From Arthrobacter sp. KBS0703 (GTDB taxonomy: Bacteria; Actinomycetota; Actinomycetes; Actinomycetales; Micrococcaceae): a DNA stretch of 64,000 bases. The DNA is taken from contig NZ_MVDG02000001.1 of assembly GCF_002008315.2 (NCBI RefSeq), positions 3,224,001 to 3,288,000 on the forward strand, written 5' to 3'. Within the stretch, counting starts at the first letter, position 1; each line of letters starts with the position of its first letter. This document shows positions 27,538-36,200 of the stretch, in pieces. The notes beneath the pieces were generated by a model. The model saw nothing but the letters and a program-made list of their open reading frames with translations. It did not search any database and had not been told where the DNA came from. Made by a program: the position numbers and the translations under genes.

Positions 27538-28639
27538 CAGCACGCCGTTCCGAGGAATGGCCGGGCCCAGGTGCCGGTCCGCCGATGATTTCCAGGACCT
27601 GCCGGGCGGTCGCGTCCCAGCCAGGAAGCCGGTCCCTTCCGGCGAGCGCCGCCTGGCGCCACTGCGCTTGCAGCTCCGGCCCGCTGAGCCAGCCGCGCAG
27701 CACCGCGGCGAGCGGTGCCGGGTCCGTGTCAAGGACGACGGCGGCCCCCGGCAGCCGGGATCCGCCGCCTTCCTGCGCGGCCAGGTCCACGGCACCCAGG
27801 TTCAGCGCTTCGACGGCGCCCGTGCCGCTGCGGACCACCACGGGAACGCCGTGCGCGAGCGACTCGGTAACCGCCATCCCGAACGCCTCAACCCTGGACA
27901 CCAGCAGGCTGAGGTCGGCCGCATGCCATTGCTCTTCCAGCGCGGATCCCCTCAGTTCGCCGGCAAGCCGCACGCGGCCCTCCAGTCCGTACTCGCCCAG
28001 GGCTCCCCTGACCTCCCGCGCGTAGTCCGGGTCCGCCTCATCGGAACCGACCAGTGCTGCCGTCCATGGCAGGTCCTGCACCTGGGCGAGGGCGCCGAGG
28101 AGGAGCATCTGGTCCTTGTTCGGCAGCAAGGCAGCCACGGAGAGCAGGTGCGGCGGATTGGAACCCACGGCAGGCTCGGCTTTCTCCGTGCCGGGCAGCG
28201 CGACGTGGACCCTGGCGGCGCCGTGGCGCCGGGTGATGTCAGCGGCGGCGGAACCGCTGGTGCAGATCACGCCGGCGGCCGCGCGGAGCGCCCGGATCTC
28301 GAGTTCCGGATGGTCGATCAGCGGCATGTGCAGCAGGATCCACGGGCGTTGCCCGCCCTCAACGGCCGCTTCCAGTGCGTCAGGAGCGCCGGAGGCGATG
28401 AGCCCGTCCACGATTGTGACTGCATCACCGTTTCCGGTTCCCCGGACCAGCAGGCCAGCCAGCCGCCGTCGTTCTTCAGTGTTGCCTACCGGCCATGTAC
28501 CCTCCACCGGTTCCACGTCCACTCTGACGCCCAGCTGCGAGAGTCCGCGCGCCAGGGCCGCGTTGTAGACGTTGCCGCCCGAGTTGTGGCGGATGTTGCC
28601 GGGGACGAGCAGCCGGACCGCGGACGGGCGGGGTTGCAT
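27527..28639 (-). CDS. GT4-family glycosyltransferase
   Basis: This 370-aa GT-B enzyme begins MQPRPSAVRLLVPGNIRHNS with an N-terminal domain whose glycine-containing loop (NSGGNVYNAALARGL) contacts the acceptor. The C-terminal nucleotide-sugar domain contains LLSVAALLPNKDQMLLLGAL and the EAFGMAVTESLAHGVPVV block, the GT4 E-x7-E motif. The gene lies 7 bp downstream of a pterin-synthase-like gene and overlaps the next one. The acceptor is unknown; a pterin or a lipid is possible. Confidence 0.87.
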   Translation of the reverse strand: MQPRPSAVRLLVPGNIRHNSGGNVYNAALARGLSQLGVRVDVEPVEGTWPVGNTEERRRLAGLLVRGTGNGDAVTIVDGLIASGAPDALEAAVEGGQRPWILLHMPLIDHPELEIRALRAAAGVICTSGSAAADITRRHGAARVHVALPGTEKAEPAVGSNPPHLLSVAALLPNKDQMLLLGALAQVQDLPWTAALVGSDEADPDYAREVRGALGEYGLEGRVRLAGELRGSALEEQWHAADLSLLVSRVEAFGMAVTESLAHGVPVVVRSGTGAVEALNLGAVDLAAQEGGGSRLPGAAVVLDTDPAPLAAVLRGWLSGPELQAQWRQAALAGRDRLPGWDATARQVLEIIGGPAPGPGHSSERRADGQ

Positions 28640-28646
28640 GATGCGG

Positions 28647-29045
28647 CTAACCGCGGGAGAGGTCGAGGGCGAAGGAGGCCCAGGCGTCCGGGTTTTCCCG
28701 CAGGGTGACGTCCAGGCCGGCCAGTTCGCGGCCGTCGCCGTCTTCACGGAGCCGCCCCGCCACGGCCTCCGCGATGTACTGCGCCAGTGCCTCGGTAGTG
28801 CTGAGCTTGCCGGCGAAATCCGGGTGATCGTCCAGGTTGCGGTAGTTGAGCCCGGCGAGCACCTCCTCGAGGATGCCGCCGGCCGCGCCGATGTCCAGGA
28901 CGATGGCGTCGTCGTTGAGGGCCCGACGGCGGAAGGTCACCTCCGCCACAAACGTGGCCCCGTGCAGGGCCTGGGCGGGCCCGAACGCCTCCCGGGGAAG
29001 GCTGTGGGCGATCATGAAGTGGCGGCGGACGGTCAGGCTGAACAC
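28647..29045 (-). CDS. 6-pyruvoyl-tetrahydropterin synthase / QueD-like protein
   Basis: This 132-aa protein starts at GTG four bases after the alcohol-dehydrogenase stop. Zinc-type histidines are in RRHFMIAHSL and ALHGATFVAEV. The latter replaces the usual HGHNY with HGATF, so the third His ligand is absent. Members act on dihydroneopterin triphosphate (tetrahydropterin or queuosine precursors). No queuosine genes (queC, queE) lie nearby, so a role in this specific cluster is more likely than queuosine synthesis. Loss of the His suggests an altered site. Confidence 0.8.
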   Translation of the reverse strand: MFSLTVRRHFMIAHSLPREAFGPAQALHGATFVAEVTFRRRALNDDAIVLDIGAAGGILEEVLAGLNYRNLDDHPDFAGKLSTTEALAQYIAEAVAGRLREDGDGRELAGLDVTLRENPDAWASFALDLSRG

Positions 29046-29049
29046 TTGT

Positions 29050-30057
29050 TTACCTCATGGTTTCTGTGGTCGGGTATTCGATGACGTGGCACAGCGCATC
29101 CAGGGTGCCGTCCGAAAGCTGCCGGACGACGTCGGGCAGTTCCGTGAACGCGGAGCTGCCCGTGAGGAAGGCGTCGAAGACCGGGTCCTTCAGCAGGCCC
29201 GCCGCGGTCTCCAGTCGGTCTGCGTTGGTGCGGCGGTGCCGGCGCGCCCTGGCGACGGCTCCCACCTGGCTCGCGCGGATGGACAGCCGGCGGGCGTGGA
29301 AGTCCTCCCCCAACGGCAGGCTGACCCGCCGGTCCGCGTACCAGGACATCTCGATGATCTCGCCTTCGTCCCCGACCAGCTTGAGGCTGCGTTCCAGGCC
29401 GCCTTCCGAGGCGGAGCAATGGAAGACGATGTCGCAGTCCGGAAGGGCGTCATCCGGGTGCGCGAAGTCGACGCCCAGGGCATCGGCCAGTTCCTTGCGT
29501 GCGGGGTCCAAATCGACGAGCTGGAGCCTCGCCAGCGGAAAGGTCCGCAGCAGCGTGGCCACCATGCCGCCCACCAGTCCGGCGCCGATCACCGCGATGC
29601 GGTCACCGAGCCTCGGCCCCGCCTCCCAAAGCGCGTTGACGGCGGTTTCCACCGTGCCGGTGAGCACCGCGCGGCGGGGCGGCACGCCGTCGGGAATCCG
29701 GGTGAGCGAGGCGAGCGGGACGACGTACCGGTCCTGGTGCGGATGCAGGCAGAACACCGGCTGGCCTGCCCAGTCCTCCGGACCTTCCTCGACAATGCCC
29801 ACGGAAAGGTACCCGAACTTCACCGGCCAGGGAAAGACGCCTTCCTGGTGCGGGGCCCGCATCTGCTCTGCTACGCAGGGCGGAACGGACGCATGGTGCA
29901 CCACGAGTTCGGTGCCCTTGCTGATTCCGGAGTACAGCGTCCGGACCAGTGCCTCCCCGGGGCCCGGCGCGGGCAGCTCCTCGGCGCGGAGCTCGCCCTG
30001 GTTGGGGCCGACGGTCCAATAGGCGGTTGCTTCTGCAGGCTGCTGGGAAATACTCAT
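29050..30057 (-). CDS. Zinc-type alcohol dehydrogenase-like (MDR) oxidoreductase
   Basis: This 335-aa MDR-fold protein has a GroES-like N-domain (LYSGISKGTELVVHHASVPP). A Rossmann domain follows with IAVIGAGLVGGMVATLLRTFP and LVDLDPARKELADALG. The catalytic zinc ligand pattern GHE is absent: the equivalent region reads KFGYLSVGIVEEG. It may therefore be a zinc-free reductase. It is the first gene of the four-gene minus-strand set and is divergent from tRNA-Ser. Confidence 0.82.
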   Translation of the reverse strand: MSISQQPAEATAYWTVGPNQGELRAEELPAPGPGEALVRTLYSGISKGTELVVHHASVPPCVAEQMRAPHQEGVFPWPVKFGYLSVGIVEEGPEDWAGQPVFCLHPHQDRYVVPLASLTRIPDGVPPRRAVLTGTVETAVNALWEAGPRLGDRIAVIGAGLVGGMVATLLRTFPLARLQLVDLDPARKELADALGVDFAHPDDALPDCDIVFHCSASEGGLERSLKLVGDEGEIIEMSWYADRRVSLPLGEDFHARRLSIRASQVGAVARARRHRRTNADRLETAAGLLKDPVFDAFLTGSSAFTELPDVVRQLSDGTLDALCHVIEYPTTETMR

Positions 30058-30183
30058 CTTGCTGATGAATCTAGTGCCCCGGCCGCGCGAGCGCGAAGAA
30101 CCGGGCCGGCACGGGCCGCGTGGCGGACCCCGGAGAGCGCCGTTTTGTGGATGCGCGCCTTGCTCCGGTACCCTATACAGGTT

Positions 30184-30273
30184 GGTGACGTGTCCGAGCG
30201 GCCGAAGGTGCAACACTCGAAATGTTGTTTGGTGTCAAAGCCAACGTGGGTTCAAATCCCACCGTCACCGCCA
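30184..30273 (+). tRNA. tRNA-Ser (anticodon CGA)
   Basis: The acceptor stem GGTGACG (30184-30190) pairs with CGTCACC (30263-30269). Discriminator G30270 is followed by encoded CCA. The anticodon arm CAACA-CTCGAAA-TGTTG gives anticodon CGA. A long variable arm (TTTGGTGTCAAAGCCAAC region) marks a class II serine tRNA. The T arm GTGGGTTCAAATCCCAC is intact. Confidence 0.96.
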
Positions 30274-30283
30274 AATGGCAAGG

Positions 30284-30326
30284 CCCCCGCTTCCCTTATC
30301 TACAAAGGGAGCGGGGGTTTTGTTTT
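30284..30326 (+). terminator. Rho-independent terminator after tRNA-Ser
   Basis: The stem CCCCCGCTTCCCTT / AAGGGAGCGGGGG (30284-30297 with 30305-30317, one bulge) is followed by TTTTGTTTT, a textbook terminator 11 bp past the tRNA. Confidence 0.93.
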
Positions 30327-30409
30327 GCCCAGGAATAGGCCCATTGGCAATGCTTTTCCTACGGCGTGCCCGCCCAGCCGCTAAGTTTGCGCCGGAAGCG
30401 CCTACGGAG

Positions 30410-31015
30410 TTAGCTGACGCGGCGATAGCGGATGTGGGTGGCCAGCGGTGAGTGAAGCACCTCGGCGGGTTCGAAACCGAAGGATTCAACCCCGTCGAAA
30501 ATGCGCTCGCCCGCACCGAGCAGGACCGGTGCAATGTCTAGGGTGAGTTCGTCGATGACGCCGGCGATCAGTGCCTGTCGGACGGTCGAAGCCCCGCCGG
30601 CGATGTCCACGCCTTTGTCCCCCGCGGCCTGGCAGGCTGCGGCGTAGGCCGCGTCGAAGCCCTCGGTGACGAAGTGGAAGGTCGTCCCGCCGTCCATCTG
30701 AATCGGGTCATGTTCGAAACGCGTCAGCACGAACACCGGCGCGTGGTACGGCGGTTCGGCTCCCCACCACCCGGTCCATTCCTCATCCCAGTCCCCGCGG
30801 ACCGGGCCGAACATGTTCCGACCCATCACATACGCACCCCGCGGGCGCATGAGCCACTCACTCGCGACCTTGTCGGCATCGTTGGCTCGCGGGTCGCCGA
30901 TGTGCCAGCGGTGCAGCTCCAGCCCCCGCTTGCCCAGGGGGGCCTCGCGGCTCTGGTCCGGACCGGCGACGAAGCCGTCCAGCGAGATCGACATGTGGCA
31001 GGTGGTGTCCGGCAT
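30410..31015 (-). CDS. RibD C-terminal/dihydrofolate reductase-like protein
   Basis: This 201-aa protein has the DHFR-like fold of RibD C-domains: CHMSISLDGFVAGPDQS at the N-terminus, GAYVMGRNMFGPV, VFVLTRFEHDPI, VDIAGGASTVRQALIAGVID and ELTLDIAPVLLGAGERIFDG. These stand-alone reductases bind NADPH and their substrates are mostly unknown. AGGAGACTCGCT precedes the ATG. The gene lies between intact tRNA-Ser and a tRNA 3' fragment and appears less GC-rich than its surroundings, suggesting acquired cargo. Confidence 0.88.
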   Translation of the reverse strand: MPDTTCHMSISLDGFVAGPDQSREAPLGKRGLELHRWHIGDPRANDADKVASEWLMRPRGAYVMGRNMFGPVRGDWDEEWTGWWGAEPPYHAPVFVLTRFEHDPIQMDGGTTFHFVTEGFDAAYAAACQAAGDKGVDIAGGASTVRQALIAGVIDELTLDIAPVLLGAGERIFDGVESFGFEPAEVLHSPLATHIRYRRVS

Positions 31016-31116
31016 AGCGAGTCTCCTGAGTGATTGCGACTTGCATCGGTCGCGTGATTCTGGGGAGCCTAGCACGTGATGGCATCCCCGCCGACCCCCT
31101 CCGGCCGCTGGTCGCC

Positions 31117-31141
31117 GGTTCAAATCCCATCGTCTCCACGA
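31117..31141 (+). other. tRNA 3'-end fragment, candidate attachment-site scar
   Basis: GGTTCAAATCCCATCGTCTCC followed by ACGA is the T-loop to acceptor end of a tRNA, but no D arm, anticodon arm or 5' acceptor strand precedes it. The 5' side of the T stem (TCGCC) does not pair with the 3' side. It matches the end of tRNA-Ser (30249-30273) at 21 of 25 positions, including a 13-bp identical core. Tyrosine integrases recombine at such T-loop cores. A terminator follows at once, as after real tRNAs here. Confidence 0.6.
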
Positions 31142-31147
31142 ATGAGA

Positions 31148-31197
31148 AAGGCCCTGCTTCCCTTGTTAACCAAGGGAAGCAGGGCCTTCTGCTTTGT
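31148..31197. terminator. Strong hairpin terminator after the tRNA fragment
   Basis: A perfect 18-bp stem AAGGCCCTGCTTCCCTTG / CAAGGGAAGCAGGGCCTT (31148-31165 with 31171-31188) is followed by CTGCTTTGT. It can also end the convergent DJ-1-like gene. Its right arm is repeated at 32061-32087. Confidence 0.88.
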
Positions 31198-31249
31198 CTG
31201 GGACGTACCCGTTGTCGGGGCGGCCGCCAGTTTCAGTGCGCTGTTGGTA

Positions 31250-32026
31250 TTAGTGCTCCGCTTCCGCGGCAGCCTTCTTGGCGTTCTTCTCGGCGTCCTT
31301 CTCGGCGCGCAGAGCCTCCGTCTCGTGCTGTTCCTCGGCTTTTTCCTGGTGGATGACCTGTGCGAAGAGCTTCTCCATCTCCTTGGCCACGCCGGCGGCT
31401 GAGGCCGGGTTCTGGCCGGTCACCAGCCGCTCGTCAACCACGACCTTCTCCTCAAAGACGCCAGCGGAGACGTGGGTGGCGCCCTGTTCCTCAAGTCGGT
31501 CTGCCAGAAAGAACGGGATGACCTTGTCCTTCCCTGCGGCGACCTCCTCGTCGTTGGTGAAGGCGGCCACCTTCCGGCCCTCGACGAGGCGGAACCCGTT
31601 CGCCAGTTCCACGTTCACCAAGCCAGCCGGTCCGTGGCAGACCGCGCCCACCAAGCCGCCGGCGTTGTAGACGCTGGCCACCAGATTCTGCAGGCCTTCG
31701 CTGTCAGGGAAGTCCCACATGGTGCCGTGGCCGCCCACGAGGAAGACGGCATCGTACTGTTCGGGATCAACGACGTCGACGCGGGCAGTGTTGTAGAGGC
31801 CGGCGCGCGTGGTCTCGTCCTCCGTGAAGGCGACCTGGATGGGATCTTCTGAGTCCACCTCGTCGCGCGGGGGCTGGCCGCCCTTGATGGACGCAAAGTC
31901 GACGAAATGCCCGGAATCCTTGAAAACCTTCCAGGGATGTGCAGCTTCGGCCACGTTGTAGCCGGTCTTCTCTCCGGTATCGCCGATCTCGGAAACGCTG
32001 GTCAGTACCATGAGGATTTTCTTCAT
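31250..32026 (-). CDS. DJ-1/PfpI-family protein (Hsp31/glyoxalase III-like)
   Basis: This 258-aa protein has the DJ-1/PfpI fold. The nucleophile elbow is GLVGAVCHGPAGLVNV with the reactive Cys followed by His. FLVGGHGTMWDFPDSEGLQ and the early VLTSVSEIGDTGEKTGYNVAE match the Hsp31-like class of glyoxalase III/deglycase or chaperone proteins. A charged C-terminal tail of about 35 residues (Glu/Lys/Ala) is extra and probably helical. AAAGGAAC precedes the ATG. The gene is bracketed by copies of the same terminator arm. Confidence 0.88.
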   Translation of the reverse strand: MKKILMVLTSVSEIGDTGEKTGYNVAEAAHPWKVFKDSGHFVDFASIKGGQPPRDEVDSEDPIQVAFTEDETTRAGLYNTARVDVVDPEQYDAVFLVGGHGTMWDFPDSEGLQNLVASVYNAGGLVGAVCHGPAGLVNVELANGFRLVEGRKVAAFTNDEEVAAGKDKVIPFFLADRLEEQGATHVSAGVFEEKVVVDERLVTGQNPASAAGVAKEMEKLFAQVIHQEKAEEQHETEALRAEKDAEKNAKKAAAEAEH

Positions 32027-32060
32027 GAAGTGTTCCTTTCGTCTAGCTTCCTTTTGTTTA

Positions 32061-32087
32061 CAAGGGAAGCAGGGCCCTTTGCTTTGT
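32061..32087 (+). repeat. Second copy of the tRNA-type terminator arm
   Basis: CAAGGGAAGCAGGGCC (32061-32076) equals 31171-31186, and the following CTTTGCTTTGT nearly equals TTCTGCTTTGT. A degenerate left arm (GCTTCCTTTTG) precedes it. The two copies are 890 bp apart and flank exactly one gene (DJ-1-like), as if that gene arrived by insertion at, or duplication of, the terminator. Confidence 0.75.
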
Positions 32088-32113
32088 TGCGGGTCCGTTT
32101 CTTCGCTCCGGCG

Positions 32114-32452
32114 CTACATTGCGGCGGGGTGCTGGTCTCCCTTGTGTCCGCGCAGATTTTCCTGGACCTTGCCGAACAGGTCCTTGATGGTGGATTCGGT
32201 GTTGGTGAGCATGTCCGGCTGGACATAGACGTTCTGGGTCGGGGACACCGTGTAGGTGGTCCGGAGGCCGCCGCTGCTGTCCACTCCTTCCAAAGCGATG
32301 GTCACTCCGGCGTCCTTCCGGGCGATCGCGCCGATCCGTCCGAACACCAGGGTGGCCTCATCGGGCTGAAAGCTGACCGTGAGTCCGATGTGCGTCCGGT
32401 TGAGGTCTGTGGCCGCCACAGCCTTCTCGTTGCCGGTGCCTTCGTAATTCAT
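32114..32452 (-). CDS. Hypothetical protein, 112 aa
   Basis: I do not recognise the family. The gene has a good ribosome binding site (AAGGAGTAGTC before ATG). The protein is soluble and largely beta-strand in character (HIGLTVSFQPDEATLVFGRIGA, GVTIALEGVDSS). It has no signal peptide, Cys residues or obvious catalytic motif. It lies next to the DJ-1-like gene and may be part of the same acquired segment. Confidence 0.65.
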   Translation of the reverse strand: MNYEGTGNEKAVAATDLNRTHIGLTVSFQPDEATLVFGRIGAIARKDAGVTIALEGVDSSGGLRTTYTVSPTQNVYVQPDMLTNTESTIKDLFGKVQENLRGHKGDQHPAAM

Positions 32453-32689
32453 GACTACTCCTTGCGTGAGAGAAATCGACTTACGCCATGAGTCTATGGC
32501 CGGCCTGTTAACGCCGCATAGGCGGCTCTTGAACCCGGTACCCGAAGCGAGGGGCGGTCCCGCACCTCAGGCACGCACCGGCGCGTCCACGGTGCGTTGA
32601 GAAGGCCCCAGTGTCTTCGAGAAGGCATTGAGTAGACCGGCGGCAAGCGCTTGAATGGACTCCAGATCTCCCACCGTCAGGAGCCCGCG

Positions 32690-33256
32690 ATGAATGCCAG
32701 AAGCGCCGACTACGCCTTCCTGACCACCTGGCGCGTGGCCGGAACCACGGACGACGTCGCTGAACTGCTGAGCGACCCCGTCGGCCTGGCCCGCTGGTGG
32801 CCGTCGGTCTACCTGTCCGCGGAACTCCTGCACGCGGGCCAGGAGAACGGCGTGGGCCGGATGGCCAGGCTCCACACCAAAGGCTGGCTGCCCTACACCC
32901 TCCGCTGGACGCTGACCGTCACGGAACCAATAACCAATAAAGGGTTCGCGATCCGGGCCACCGGCGACCTGGACGGCACCGGGCGGTGGACCTTCGAGCA
33001 GGACGGCCCGGAGGCCGTCATCACCTATGACTGGCGGGTGACCGCCGCCAAGCCGCTGCTGCGGCGCCTCAGCTGGCTGCTGAAGCCCGGGTTCTCCGCC
33101 AACCACCGGTGGGCGATGGCCCGGGGGCAGGACAGCCTGGCGCTCGAGCTGCGCCGCAGACGGGCGGGAACCGACCCGCAGACGGTGCCCGCACCGCCGC
33201 CGCCCACGTTCCCGCGATTGGCGGGACGTGGGCGGCGGACCGGCCAGGCCGGTTGA
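32690..33256 (+). CDS. SRPBCC (START/Bet v1 fold) protein
   Basis: From ATG 32690 (CAGGAGCCCGCG upstream) the protein is 188 aa. It shows the polyketide cyclase/SRPBCC pattern: FLTTWRVAGTTDDVAELLSD, GLARWWPSVYLSAELL, GRWTFEQDG and AVITYDWRV. These form a hydrophobic cavity for lipids or aromatics. The Arg/Pro-rich C-terminal 40 residues look disordered. The ligand is unknown. It converges on the RND operon. Confidence 0.8.
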   Translation: MNARSADYAFLTTWRVAGTTDDVAELLSDPVGLARWWPSVYLSAELLHAGQENGVGRMARLHTKGWLPYTLRWTLTVTEPITNKGFAIRATGDLDGTGRWTFEQDGPEAVITYDWRVTAAKPLLRRLSWLLKPGFSANHRWAMARGQDSLALELRRRRAGTDPQTVPAPPPPTFPRLAGRGRRTGQAG

Positions 33257-33268
33257 GCGGAGTGACAG

Positions 33269-36200
33269 CTACGCGTTAGCCAGTACGGGCTCCTTCGGCG
33301 GCGCCTGGTGACGGCGCTCCTTCGGCTTGCCGAACCGCAGGTACAGCGACGGAACCACGAAGAGGTTGAGCAGCGTGGACGTCACCAGCCCGCCGAGGAT
33401 CACGAGCGCCATGGGATGCTCGATCTCGTGGCCCGGAATGTTGCCCAGGACCACCAGCGGAACGAGGGCCAGCCCGGTGGCGAGCGTGGTCATCAGGATC
33501 GGTGAAAGCCGCTCCCCCGCCCCGCGCAGCACCAGCTCCGGGCCAAAGTGCATGCCCTCATACTTCTCCAGGTGCTGGCAGTGGTTGATGAGCAGGATGC
33601 CGTTCCTTGCCGCGATGCCCATGACGGTCAGGAAGCCCACAATGGAGCCCAGTGACAGCACTCCGCCTCCTAGGAAGGCCGCGAACACGCCTCCCACGAG
33701 GGCGATCGGCAGCGTGAGGATCACCAGTGTGGCCAACCGCCAGCTGCCGAAGGCCACCTGCAGGAGTAGGTAAATCACGGCCAGCGCCCCGATGGCGAGG
33801 GTCAGCAGCGTGTTGGTTGCCGCTTGGCGTTCTTGGAACTCGCCCAGGATTTTCGTATGGAAGCCCGGAGGCAACTCCACTTTCTTGAGTCCTTCCTCCA
33901 TGGCCGCAACAACGTGGCCCAGCTGGCCTTCCTTCACATTGGACTCGATATCGATCCGCCTCGAGTGTGCATCGCGCTGGATGACGTTCGGGGTCGGTTT
34001 GAGCTGGATACTAGCCACATCGGACAGCAGGATTTTCTGACCGCTGGGGGTATCAATGGGAAGGTTCCTGATGCTGGTGATGTCGGAGCGGACCTCTGGC
34101 GGACTCCAGACCTGCACGTCATATGCCTTGCCGCCCCTGTACACGTCACCGACTTCTTCACCGGCGACCAGCGTCGCCGCGGCCCGCCGGATGTCGCCGG
34201 GCTTCAGACCGTAGCTCTGGGCCCGTTCCAGATTGACCTCGATATTGATCTGTGGAATGTCCTTTTGCAGGGCCGTATGGGGGGAAACGGTTCCTTCGGT
34301 CTGCTCAAAGATCGCCTGGATTTCCGCGGCCTTTGAACGCAGGAGCCCCAGGTCGTCCCCGTAAAGCCGGACGACGACGGCGTCGCTCGCGCCCGTCAGA
34401 ACCTCACGGATCCTCTCCTTCAGGTAGGTTTGAACGTCGCGCACGATCCCGGGATACCCGTCCACGACTTCATGGATTGAGGCCAGCGTCTTGCTATAGT
34501 CCGCTGCTGGGTCGACGCTGATCCAGTTCTCACCGAAATACACACCCACGACCTCGTCGGCGTTGAATGCCTGCCCGATATGGGATCCGCAGTTCCGGAC
34601 CCCCGGGATGGTCAGCAGTTCCGTGCAGGCCTTCTGGCTGACGCGGTACTCCTCCGTGACCGACGTGCCCGGCTGGGTCAGCCAGTGCATCAGGAAATCG
34701 CGCTCCTTGAAGTCCGGCAGAAGCGACTGCCCCAGCAGCGGTGCTGTGATGGCACCGATGGCCGCCATGGCGCCGAAGGTGGCGTAACCCGCCGCCGGAC
34801 GCCTGATGATCCGGCTCAGGACCCAGCGGTAACCGCGCTTGAGCACGCGGACCAAGGGTGGTTCCTGCTCCTTTAACGGGACCTTGCGCATGAAGATCAG
34901 TGCAAGGGCAGGGGTCACTGTCAAGGCCACAGCCATCGATGCCAGCACCGCCAGCGTGTAGGAGATGGCCAGAGGCCTGAAGAAAGCGCCCGTGAGTCCC
35001 TGGAGGAAGAAGATCGGCACCGCGGCTGCGATGATGATCAGCGTGGCATAGACGATCGGTCCGCGGACTTCCAACGAGGCCTCCAGGACCACCGAGGCGG
35101 TGGAGCGGGTTCCACCGGAAGCCCGGTGCTGTCTCAACCTTCGGATGATGTTCTCGATGTCGATGATGGCATCATCCACCACCACCCCCACGGCGATCAC
35201 CAGCCCGGCCAGGACCATGGTGTTCACAGAAGCACCGGTCAGATAGAGAACGGACGCAGCCGTCACCAGCGAGAGCGGGATCGCGATCAGGCTGATGAGC
35301 GCCGTCCGCCACTGGAAGAGGAACGCTCCCAGCACCATGACCACGAGGATGCAGCCGAGCAGGAGCGCACGGCTGAGGTTATTGAGGGACTCCTCGATGA
35401 AGGTCGCCGGACGGAAAATCTCCGTGTCGACGTTAATGCCGCTCAGCCCCGGCTCCATCTGCCGCAGCGCTTCCTCCACGCCCTTCGTGACTTCCAGGGT
35501 GTTGCCCCATGGAAGCTTCTCAACGATGAGCATCAGCCCCTCGCCCTGGTTGATCACGGCATCGCCAATGAGCGCCTGATGGTCTTCCACTACATTGGCC
35601 ACGTCACCGAGGCGCAGCGGCTTCCCGTTCTTCTCCTCGATGGTGATCTCCGCGAGGTCCTTGGGAGTGGTGATGGGCAGCACATGCTGGACGCCGATGC
35701 GCTGGTTGGGCGTCCCGATGTAGCCGCCGGTACCAATGACGGCCCCCGGAGAATACTGGAGCAGGCCGGCATCCAGCGCATCCGCTGTGACTTCCATGAC
35801 CTGATTCAGCGAGACATCGTTGGCCTTCATCTTCGCCGGGATGGCCTGGACCTGAAGCATCTGCAGCCGTTCGCCCCAGATGGCGATGTTGGCCACGCCG
35901 GGCACCCGCAGAAGGTGGGCGCGGATTTTCCAGTAGGTGATCATGGACATTTCCATCAGCGAACGCTCATCCGACGTCAGGCCGATTTTCATGACCCGGC
36001 TGGTGGATGACAGCGGCTGCAGCATCACCGGCGGCGCCGCCCAGGTAGGCAGTGACGGAGTGACGTTGGCGATGCGCTCCGAGACGAGCTGGCGGGCCTT
36101 GAGCAGGTCAGCCCCCGGGGCAAAGAGGAGCACGATCGAGGACAGCTGCTCGACGGACTTGGAACGAATTTCGTCGAGTCCTTCGACGCCGTTGAGGGCG

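Noticed and set aside
28647-29045. queD of a queuosine pathway
   Set aside because: The third zinc His is missing and no queC/queE/queF neighbours are seen; I kept a neutral pterin-synthase-like call.
30858-31139. Minus-strand 93-codon frame starting METMGFEPATSG
   Set aside because: Its start is the reverse complement of a tRNA T-loop/acceptor end, a well-known source of spurious proteins, and the rest overlaps the RibD-like gene.
32567-33106. Minus-strand 179-codon frame opposite the SRPBCC gene
   Set aside because: The plus-strand gene has a ribosome binding site and a recognisable fold; the opposite frame shows neither.
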